Shown here: positions 57,101 to 64,000 of the stretch, piece by piece
Position numbering within the stretch: position 1 is the stretch's first letter
Layout of the letters: each line of letters starts with the position of its first letter
Origin: Dactylis glomerata
Taxonomy: Eukaryota; Streptophyta; Magnoliopsida; Poales; Poaceae
Assembly (NCBI GenBank): GCA_007115705.1
Contig: QXEO01000170.1
Span: 1,189,062 to 1,253,061 of the forward strand
DNA: 64,000 bases
Reading direction: 5' to 3'
Translations under genes and position numbers: made by a program
Notes under the pieces: model-generated
The model's input: only the letters and a program-made list of their open reading frames with translations
What the model was told of the DNA's origin: nothing
Database searches by the model: none

Positions 57101-59628
57101 AAGGAAGGCTCATGACCACAAGACCTGTTACAGGATGGAGGATGGTGAATGACTTCAGAAAATTGAACAAAGCTACAAGAAAAGATCACTTCCCTCTGCC
57201 ATTCATGGACCAGATGCTAGAGAGACTTGCTGGCCAGAAGTACTACTGCTACCTTGATGGTTACTATGGATTTCTGCAGATTCCAATCCACCCTTCTGAC
57301 CAAGACAAGACAACATTCACCTGCCCATATGGAACCTTTGCTTACAAAAGGCTACCATTTGGCCTTTGCAATGCTCCAGGCACCTTCCAGAGATGCATGA
57401 TGTCCATATTTTCTGATCACATTGAGAAGATTATGGAAGTTTTCATGGATGATTTCACTGTGTATGGAAAAGACTTTGAAGCTTGCTTGAAGAACCTCAC
57501 CTTAGTCCTTCACAGATGCTCTGAGCAAAATTTGATTCTGAACTGGGAAAAATGTCACTTCCTTGTCTCTGAAGGCATTGTGTTGGGCCACCTTGTGTCT
57601 GCTAGAGGAATTGAGGTGGACAAGGCAAAGGTAGATGTGATTGCCAAGCTACCTCCTCCTGAAAATGTGAAGGGAATTCAAAGCTTCCTGGGCCATGTTG
57701 GCTTCTACAGGAGGTTTATCAAGAACTTCTCCTATCTTGCCAAGCCACTCACCAATCTCCTGAATCATGAAGTGAAGTTTGTGTTTGATGACACTTGTTT
57801 GCAAGCATTCAACCAATTGAAAGATGCTCTCATCACAGCCCCTGTTGTTCAACCTCCTGACTGGACACTGCCATTTGAACTTATGTGTGATGCAAGTGAC
57901 TTTGCTGTTGGAGCAGTCCTTGGCCAGAGGAAAGACAAAGCTGTGCATGTTATACATTATGCAAGCAAGACTTTGGATGATGCTCAGATCAATTACACCA
58001 CCACAGAGAAGGAGCTGCTTGCTGTTGTGTTCTCATTTGATAAGTTTAGACCATACCTGGTTGGACACAAGTGCATTGTCTACACAGACCATGCAGCAAT
58101 CAGATATTTAGTGAGCAAAAAGGATGCTAAACCAAGGCTCATCAGATGGATCCTTCTGCTCCAAGAGTTTGACATAGAAATTAGAGACAAGAAAGGGTCA
58201 GAGAACTCAGTTGCTGATCACTTGTCCAGAATCAACATTGATGAAAACAGAGAGATTCAAGACTTGATGCCAGGAGAACAGCTCATGGCAGTCAGTGCCA
58301 ATTCACCTTGGTATGCTAACTTTGTGAACTTCCTAGCTTGTGATATTGTGCCAGCAGATCTCTCCTACCAGCAAAAGAAAAAATTCCTCCATGATGTCAA
58401 GAGTTACTATTGGGATGAACCTTTTCTGTACAAACATTGTGCTGATGGCATTGTGAGAAGGTGTGTTCCCTCTGATGAAAAAAGTGATGTGATGTTCCAA
58501 TGCCATTCAGGATTGTATGGAGGACATGCTGGAGTGTTCAAGACTCAAGCCAAGATTTTGCAAGCTGGCTTCTTTTGGCCAAGTATGTTCAGAGATGTTC
58601 ATGAGTACATAATGAAGTGTGATCCTTGTCAAAGAGCAGGAAAGATGTCAAAGAGAAATGAAATGCCCCAAACAGGAATCTTGGAAGTGGAATTGTTTGA
58701 TGTTTGGGGAGTTGATTTTGTTGGACCCTTGCCATCTTCTCAAGGCTACAAGCATATTTTAGTTGCTGTTGACTATGTGTCAAAATGGGTTGAAGCCATT
58801 CCCACTGTTAATGCTGATGCCAAGGCAGTTTGTAGAATGTTCAAGACTGTCATTTTCCCAAGATTTGGAGTGCCAAGAGTTGTAATCAGTGATGGTGGTG
58901 CTCACTTCAATAATGACCAGTTTGAGAAGCTTCTGACCAAGTATGGAGTGAAGAATCACAGAGTGACAACTCCTTATCATCCGCAGGCCAATGGCCAAGT
59001 GGAGTTGTCAAACAGGGAAATCAAGCAAATCTTGGAGAAAGTTGTGTCCAAGACCAGAGGAGATTGGTCAATGAAATTGCCCGACACTTTGTGGGCTTAC
59101 AGGACAGCATACAAGACACCCATTGGCATGTCACCTTTCAGAATTATCTATGGCAAGGCTTGCCATCTGCCAGTCGAATTGGAGCACAGAGCGCATTGGG
59201 CAATCAGGAAGCTGAACTTGGACATTGGCAAAGCAGGAAACATGAGGAAACTGCAGTTGTGTGAGCTTGAAGAGCTCAGGAATGATTCCTATGAAAGTGC
59301 AAAGATTTACAAGGAGAAGACCAAGAAATGGCATGACTCCCACATTCTGAGAAGGGAATTCAAGGAAGGGCAGTCAGTGCTGGTGTATGATTCCAAGCTA
59401 CACTTATTCTCTGGGAAGTTCAAGTCCAGATGGTTTGGCCCTTGTGTTATCAAGAAAGATCTAGGCCATGGTGCCTTTGAGGTTTATAGCTCAGCTGAGG
59501 GAACATTCAAAGTAAATGGCCAGAGGTTGAAGCACTACAGGATTGGAGATTTGATTGAAAACCAAGTTGAAGAAGATGATGAACCAGAGGATGGCTCCAA
59601 TGCATCCTCTACCCATGCAAACCAGTGA
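54136..59628 (+). CDS. Intact Athila-like gag-pol polyprotein
   Basis: 1830 residues in one frame, so gag and pol are translated together. Gag region about 1-300; zinc knuckle CAICGKEGHSLMEC (Cys316, Cys319, His324, Cys329); Gln-rich spacer to 430; protease with LCDLGSSVSVLP (Asp677; DLG as in Athila); reverse transcriptase with FMDDFTVYG (Asp1105, Asp1106); RNase H with CDASDFAVG (Asp1252) and YTDHAA (Asp1318); integrase zinc finger (CHSGLYGGHAG...CDPCQ) and catalytic Asp1527, Asp1586, Glu1623 (spacing 58 and 36). The C-terminus is acidic with no chromodomain. ATG 54136 is the first in frame; an upstream ATG (54102) opens a 15-codon frame overlapping this start. All recognisable catalytic residues are present, so this copy may be competent. 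Confidence 0.96.
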   Translation: MQSSEDSPLAPFDPEPERTLFARKRAASEVSAEDLETSVSDLESSSSDFSMGDKKLRDLWIPKDQINNADVIMPAIQANNWEIKPALINMVQHNPFKGSALESPHEHIRNFLEYCNTLKHNGVPPEAIRMQLFPFSLSGLAKVWFHSLPIHCRDTWEHVLQAFFERYFPPTKAAECRDKITRFVQYEGESLYDTWQRYQGLIRMCPNHGQEQWLILQTFYKGLTEQTRSFVDSAAGGGIMNKTLDEATELIESMASHNFSWTNERAVHPNNQLQIQSSGQNALEAKLESLTTQLAQLMTERNSQALVPVNQVTSACAICGKEGHSLMECTLSAPPEAMISEVNYAQNQGPYSQSYNPSWRNHPNLSYKSNNQQSYPAPGQQHYAQASQQSYHQPGQQNFRPQGQVQHPQQQHHPVHQQTTSSSSSSQSELGEMMKLQKEMFSGMQETMKMQSELFYKTMQQLTAGIQTNNIGKQAEGKLPAQAEKNPKQCGALSTTEVIDAVTTRSGVNTEPLLKTPLNVTYVAPQRRPTVQQQTPPEIVLPRQEKSTGQPAQTENPAKAQISATEPTEKPLLMKVPFPERLDKTKEEKQYSKFLETMKEVQITIPILDAVLHIPLYAKFFKDLITRKRSLDSPELVALTEDCSAVILNHMPKKLQDPGSFSIPCVVGRKTFTALCDLGSSVSVLPSAASQIQQLGTLKPTPMTLQLADRTLRKPVGVLEDVPVQVGNFAYPVDFVVLEMEDNAESMILGRPFLATAGAIIDVKGGTLKLQFGSEQAEFSMKHATHLPNVPEHCHSIDVVERSVLETLPEPEQEEPEAQVFVTAETTNVQQLCEVKICAIVPVSSAREPAHLAHHSVVELKELPSHLKYSFLEKEKLHPVIISSALSSEQEESLLSILKLYKNVIGYSIDDIIGINEKVCSHRIHLEEGSKPTREGQRRLNPAMQDVVKKEVLKLLKAGMIYPISDSEWVSPIHIVPKKGGYTVVENEEGRLMTTRPVTGWRMVNDFRKLNKATRKDHFPLPFMDQMLERLAGQKYYCYLDGYYGFLQIPIHPSDQDKTTFTCPYGTFAYKRLPFGLCNAPGTFQRCMMSIFSDHIEKIMEVFMDDFTVYGKDFEACLKNLTLVLHRCSEQNLILNWEKCHFLVSEGIVLGHLVSARGIEVDKAKVDVIAKLPPPENVKGIQSFLGHVGFYRRFIKNFSYLAKPLTNLLNHEVKFVFDDTCLQAFNQLKDALITAPVVQPPDWTLPFELMCDASDFAVGAVLGQRKDKAVHVIHYASKTLDDAQINYTTTEKELLAVVFSFDKFRPYLVGHKCIVYTDHAAIRYLVSKKDAKPRLIRWILLLQEFDIEIRDKKGSENSVADHLSRINIDENREIQDLMPGEQLMAVSANSPWYANFVNFLACDIVPADLSYQQKKKFLHDVKSYYWDEPFLYKHCADGIVRRCVPSDEKSDVMFQCHSGLYGGHAGVFKTQAKILQAGFFWPSMFRDVHEYIMKCDPCQRAGKMSKRNEMPQTGILEVELFDVWGVDFVGPLPSSQGYKHILVAVDYVSKWVEAIPTVNADAKAVCRMFKTVIFPRFGVPRVVISDGGAHFNNDQFEKLLTKYGVKNHRVTTPYHPQANGQVELSNREIKQILEKVVSKTRGDWSMKLPDTLWAYRTAYKTPIGMSPFRIIYGKACHLPVELEHRAHWAIRKLNLDIGKAGNMRKLQLCELEELRNDSYESAKIYKEKTKKWHDSHILRREFKEGQSVLVYDSKLHLFSGKFKSRWFGPCVIKKDLGHGAFEVYSSAEGTFKVNGQRLKHYRIGDLIENQVEEDDEPEDGSNASSTHANQ

Positions 59629-60714
59629 TGATGAAGCTACAGTCAAGCTAGTGACTTTAAACAAGCTCTCTTCCAGGAGGAAACCTGGTATCCCTTGTAT
59701 CATATATTTCCCTTTCACCTTTTTATGTTTTTGCCTTGTGTGTTTGTTTCTTTTTGTTGTTTCAGTGATAACTTGGATGAGGAGAAAGATTGCTGTTGAT
59801 TGACAAGGCAGAGAAGCAGGAAAACCATCAGGTGAACACTTTCCATTTCCACACATTTGTTAAAATCTGAATCAGAATATACTATACTATTATTTGATCT
59901 TGTGTGAAAGTGCTCTGTTAAGAAACAAATCAAATTTTGTTGCTTGAACCTGAAATTATCACTTTGCATGCTATGAAGAACTTTGCTTTGAATCTGCTTA
60001 TAACTCTTGCAAATGCCTATTTTCAAAGCCAAGTTTCAAATCAGAACCTTTGTATGTCTCTACTCAAAGAACCTGTGAAACATCAGTATATTTGTTAATT
60101 GCCCTAAGAATGAAGTTCATGATCCATTTCTTAGCCCCTAACCAATTGCATCTGTTGCATTTTTTGCATTAGCAAACATGATCTCTGGATTGTGATTTGT
60201 GAAGCACTAACATACTAACAGAAAGGAAAAAGTTTAGCATTAGCAACCATGATCTCTGGATTGTGGTGTGTGAAGCACTAACCTGATGATGCTAAGTAAA
60301 ACTTGTTGTAAATACCTAAAGCACTAGCACCTATGATCCTGGGATTGTAGTGTGTGAAGCACTAACTAAGTTGACCCATCAAGCTAAGTTACTAACTAAC
60401 TAACTTGTCTATGCATTAGCCTATTATGTTCCTGGGAACTGTAATAGGTGAAGCACTAAATTTGCATTACATATTGGGCTATGTACTGGATCTTGAGTTT
60501 TCAATTTCAGAGTCAATTACTTTATACTCATGTGTCCATGTTGTTTGATCTAGACATACTCAAATTCTCTTGTGAAACTTGTTTTTGAATTGGCAATTGC
60601 AAGATTTATCTGCATTGAGTCAGCAATGTCCCTCATCATGCTCTGTTACATTTTGTTTGGTACAATGCACCATTCTTTACTTGAGGACAAGCAAAGGTTT
60701 TGGTCTGGGGGTTT
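59629..60714 (+). other. 3' non-coding region of the young element, with tandem repeats
   Basis: No env-like frame. At 60165-60455 four diverged units of about 75-90 bp repeat GCATTAGCAACCATGATCTC-TGGATTGT-GTGTGAAGCACTAAC. The polypurine tract GTCTGGGGGTTT lies at 60703-60714. Confidence 0.85.
60703..60714 (+). other. Polypurine tract of the young Athila-like element
   Basis: GTCTGGGGGTTT directly before the 3' LTR. Confidence 0.75.
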
Positions 60715-61826
60715 TGATCACTCTAAGATTTACACATATATCTGAACCTTGCAACCATAAAACTTGTCTGTTTTACCTCATTTCTACCAGTGTTGCACCA
60801 ACATTTTACATCATTTGATCCTTTGTCTCAGATCAGTGCGCCAAGGCACTTAAATCTACAAGTCAGAGTAATTCAAACCAAAGACCAAGCCACCAGGAAT
60901 GGAGGAGTACATCTTGAGGAGCAAGAAAAGCAAGCACGGCAGAAAGTGGCTGGTACGGCACAAGAAGACAGGAAAAACGGCAAAAGCAGAAAAGCCGCTG
61001 CCGCCACCAACTTCCCACTACTCCTCTACGCCGCAGCAAGAATGCCACAAAAAGTCTTTAAAAGGAGAGGTCCAGGTTCACTCCCACCATCTCCATCTCT
61101 CACCTCGCATCCACAGCCACTCCATCCATCCACCACTCCACCAAAACCTTCCTCCTCCATAGTCCAACACAAAAAAACTTTTCCACCCTTATCCCTCTTC
61201 TCCTCTGTTGTAACAAGACTGGATCCATGGCGTCCACCAAGAACTCCAAGAACTCCCTCAGGAACCTCAAGAACACAGGATGAACATAGCCCCAAGGATC
61301 TAAAGGCCCAGCTCTCCCTCAACCTCTGCATCCTCTGCCGTGACAGCAATTCTTCTACTTTCTCTGCCACGGCAAGCCTTCGGTGACAAACAGCAAATCT
61401 CTCTTCCTTTCCCTCATGCTCTGTGATCTGTTGTGTTGATCTTGCGTTGTAAAGCAGTTTGAAACTTGTCTTTGACCTTTGCTATGGTTTGAGTGACACA
61501 CTCCATTGTAAACTCTAAGATTACTGTGAAAACTGTGTTGCACTTGCTTGATCTGTAGGTGTAAGACTAGTCTCTGCACCTAGTCCCAAAAACATATCCC
61601 TGTCTAAAATTTGCTAGTTTGTTCAATGCTTTCTTGTCTGACAAACAAGAAATCCTTGAACTTGTTATGTTAAAACTTCCCTGCTCAAAACCTCCTGTTA
61701 CTTTTCTGTTTACAACACCAAAAACCCCACTTTTCTGCTTAGCTTCTGGAAATTAGGAAATAGTCTCATTTGTGTTGATCCCTGTGGAGACGACTAGAAA
61801 AACCCCCCTATAATCTCAACAGATCA
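60715..61826 (+). repeat. 3' LTR of the young Athila-like element
   Basis: 1112 bp, two mismatches from the 5' LTR by eye; followed by the second GAGGC and the resumed coding frame of the interrupted gene. Confidence 0.96.
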
Positions 61827-63840
61827 GAGGCCAAGGAGGAGCTTTGTCGGGTATCCAACTCATGGCGTTCTTTGTACAACGTCGAGTTCAACCCCTGCAG
61901 CACCGCCTCTCCAAGCTTTGGAGTTACTCTGGCTTGGAAGATCCTACTCGCGTCTCTGAAGATTTAATAGAGAAAAAAGATATCGACAAGCGAGTCAGGA
62001 GCATTACCAAGCTCACCAAGGATCATGCGGTTGCTGACTTGACCGCTGACTACTTCGACTCCGTGCACCCTCTACCCGAGGTATGCATCTTTGTGTTCAC
62101 TTGTTGTCGAATTTTGTTTGCTTCGACTTGTGTTGTTCTTTGCCTTTGAACTCTGCTAACTTATTTATATGCAGGTTCACCAATTCCTTGTTTCGCGCCC
62201 TCCTCTTCCAGGGGCAGGGCCCCTTCCGGCTGATCTGGCCTCGTCTGTATCTGAAGCCCCCGAGGCTGACGAGAATCAGGACGGAGATGATGCCGAAGAA
62301 TCAGAAGAGGAAACTAGCATGTCGACATCGCCTCCCCCCGTGCTTGCTGAAGATGCCGGTGTCGACAAGAAGAGGAAATGAGTCGAAGAATTTGCTTCCT
62401 CGAGTTCTGCAGCGGCTGATAAGGCCTCTGTTCCTACAGGAGATATGGAGTACTTCGACCTCCTGGCATCGTAAGTGTTTTATTCGAGTTCTTCAATTGC
62501 ACCTTTCTTGCCTTGTTCCTGTCGTGTTATACATAATTTGCTTTCTTTTTCGTAGAGATGACGAGGAGCCTCCAAAAGATGCTACAGTTGCTCCTTCGAC
62601 TTCACCTGGGACTGCTGATGAGCCTGTCGAGCAAGAGATTGCACCGAGGGTTACCAGGGCTTTTGTCAAGAAGATCCCTGTAACTCGAAACCTCAAACGT
62701 TCGAAGAAGGCAAAAGAAACCGACGTTGTTCTTGAGGCCCATGTATTGACTCTTCTGTTGACTTGCTCTCTTTGTACTCATTTATGTTCTTACATGCCCC
62801 TTTTTCCCAGGCATTGTTGCAAAGATTCGTCGTCTTGGGCACTGAATGTGCTGAGTACCTAAAGGTTGCGAAAGCTTCCGAAGGTATACTTTTGACATCC
62901 AGTCATTATTTTCCTTCTGTGCTTATCCTTTGTTGTTTATCTGACTCCCTTTCGTCTTCTTCTGTAGCTGCTCTAGCAACAGCCAATGCTCGAATTGCGT
63001 CGCTGGAGGCGGAGCTCAGTGCTTCGCAGAAGGCTTATGATGTTGCGGCCGCTGCTAAAGCAAACGCTGAGAAGTCGCAAAAATCTGCGCTTGGCAAGGC
63101 AAAGAAAGCTGAAAAAGCTTTAGCTGATACCAACAAGGAGCATGCTCAGCGAGAGCAAGCCGTGGCAGAGCGTCTTCGCACAATGTCTACTGCTGCTGAG
63201 AGTAAGTGCTTCGCCTTGTCTTCTATTTCGACTTCTGTTGCACTGTTGTATTTGTTGACACTTTTCTTTTCTTTTTTCTTCTATCTTCTTTTATTGTGCA
63301 GGATTTACCAGGGTATCTTCATCGTCCCTGCAACCGGACGATGATGTTCTGATGACTGCGGTTAACCTACTCGAGGCAAACTAGATATCTATCTAGGAGA
63401 CCTTTGAGTTGGTTAGCCACGTTCTGTCGCGGCTGTTTGTCGGGTTGTGGCCGAAGAAAAAGGCAGAAGTCCCGAAGGATAACTTGGAGAATCTTGCCAA
63501 GTCCTTCAATACAATTGAGGACCCGACCCTCCAGCTGAAGGGGCTTTCTCTGAAGCGCGGTGCTGAGGGTGCTATTGCACTTTATTTTGCACATGGTGCG
63601 GATTTCGACTGGGAAAAGGTGAGCTCTCCACATGGCCGCACCCGCAATGAGATGAAGGTTTTCTTCGAGAAGGCGAAGAAGTTGGCGCCTGCACTGGCGG
63701 CGATTATTTCTCCTTCTGCAGCCTCCGCGGCATCTACTGCGCCGGCTCCAACGACGGAAGAGCCTGCACCTCCGTCGACTTCTGGCGACGGATTTGCCAT
63801 GCCCTCTTCTGCCACGGAGCAAAATGCTGAGGTGACGTAG

Positions 63841-64000
63841 ACTTCGGCTCCTCTGTAGCTTTCAATTTCTCCTTTTGAATGTAAAAACCTTTAGTCGCGT
63901 GCAACCCGAGGACTTTAGCCAAAGGGTTTTGCACTTATGTAAATATATTTCCTTCTCATGAAATCTTGTGCTGCCTCTCTGAAATGTTTCTTCTTTCTTT
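63841..64000 (+). other. 3' region after the gag-like gene
   Basis: Non-coding continuation of the outer element to the window edge; GTAAAAACCTTTAG and AATGTTTCTTC-rich text, no further gene. Confidence 0.4.

Larger units (their letters stand above)
52789..61826 (+). mobile_element. Complete young Athila-like Gypsy LTR retrotransposon
   Basis: 9038 bp with 1112-bp LTRs, a GAGGC duplication (52784-52788, 61827-61831), a perfect tRNA-Asp primer site, one uninterrupted gag-pol frame and a polypurine tract. By eye the LTRs differ at two sites (in GGATCTGAAGG/GGATCTAAAGG near 53382 and TCTCATCC/TCTCTTCC near 53478). It is inserted in the coding sequence of the gag-like gene of the outer element. 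No chromodomain and no env-like frame are seen. Confidence 0.97.
52144..63840 (+). pseudogene. Gag-like Transposase_28 / coiled-coil gene, split by an LTR element and three nonsense codons
   Basis: Exons: 52144-52788 continued at 61832-62080, 62175-62470, 62556-62742, 62811-62883, 62968-63201, 63302-63840; borders are GT-AG and phases agree. Reading across the insertion with one GAGGC copy removed keeps the frame. Residues about 60-140 (HEFLRGLLFVYGVQLHQL, LHIACFVTLCESFLGIEPHF) are the 'putative gypsy-type transposon' (Transposase_28) domain. Exon 5 is an Ala/Lys/Glu coiled coil (RIASLEAELSASQKAYD). The last exon is VSHVLSRLFVGLWPKKK with a Ser/Ala/Pro tail. In-frame stops: TGA 62379-62381, TAG 63382-63384, TAG 63394-63396. 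ATG 52144 has a strong context; an in-frame ATG at 52111 is the alternative. The frame of short exon 4 is uncertain. Confidence 0.72.
50668..64000 (+). mobile_element. Outer retroelement with gag-like multi-exon gene, split by a younger insertion
   Basis: Begins at 50668 exactly where the Athila-like pol frame is cut and runs past the right edge, interrupted by 52789-61826. It comprises a putative 336-bp LTR, about 1.1 kb of non-coding DNA with repeated TAGCCCCCGAGGCTA-type motifs, and a gene of the 'putative gypsy-type transposon' (Transposase_28) class. The far end and any pol region are outside the window, so the class is inferred. Confidence 0.6.

Overview
The window is plant nuclear DNA from a large, transposon-filled grass genome, most likely a Triticeae species (wheat, barley or Aegilops type). 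That reading rests on termini and motifs I recognise: CACTA elements starting CACTAGT/CACTACT with palindromic subterminal repeats, LTRs starting TGATACGTCTCC or TGATACGTCC, Athila-type Gypsy polyproteins, and primer binding sites matching the 3' end of plant tRNA-Asp. I find no intact ordinary host gene. Almost everything is mobile DNA, much of it nested.

Layout. 1-6389: minus-strand LTR retrotransposon without pol, entering from the left edge. 6390-8890: decayed Mutator-like (MULE) gene with a 14-residue repeat tract. 9427-10052: small Mutator-type element with 9-bp target duplication. 10.1-18.1 kb: mixed low-copy DNA with a Harbinger-like MITE, a non-autonomous CACTA (13507-15206), a Harbinger transposase fragment and a LINE-like tail. 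18092-31464: complete 13.4-kb CACTA element with two transposition genes, a third accessory ORF, a captured RNase H-like fragment and long internal repeats. 33915-36478: CACTA deletion derivative keeping the C-terminal half of the TNP2 transposase. 36615-43321: second, complete plus-strand copy of the pol-less LTR family seen at 1-6389. 43455-50667: decayed minus-strand Athila-like element with broken pol. 50668-64000: another retroelement whose multi-exon gag-like gene is split at 52788/61827 by a very young, intact Athila-like retrotransposon (52789-61826).

Boundaries are well supported: target duplications are visible for the three CACTA elements (CTT, CAT, TCA), two LTR elements (CTCAC, GAGGC) and the Mutator-type element (GCCGGTGTC). 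The order of insertion can be read directly: the young Athila-like element is the last arrival (two LTR mismatches in 1112 bp by eye), and it sits in an older gag-like gene that had room to collect three nonsense mutations. Three diverged copies of one roughly 300-bp promoter-like segment lie about 2.9 kb apart once the CACTA insertions are subtracted, suggesting an ancient tandem array under the transposons.

Functionally, the CACTA element at 18092-31464 is the most complete system: an uninterrupted 1108-residue TNP2 transposase, and a seven-exon second gene joining a Ptta/En/Spm-type region to a Ulp1-like cysteine protease, broken by only one stop codon.
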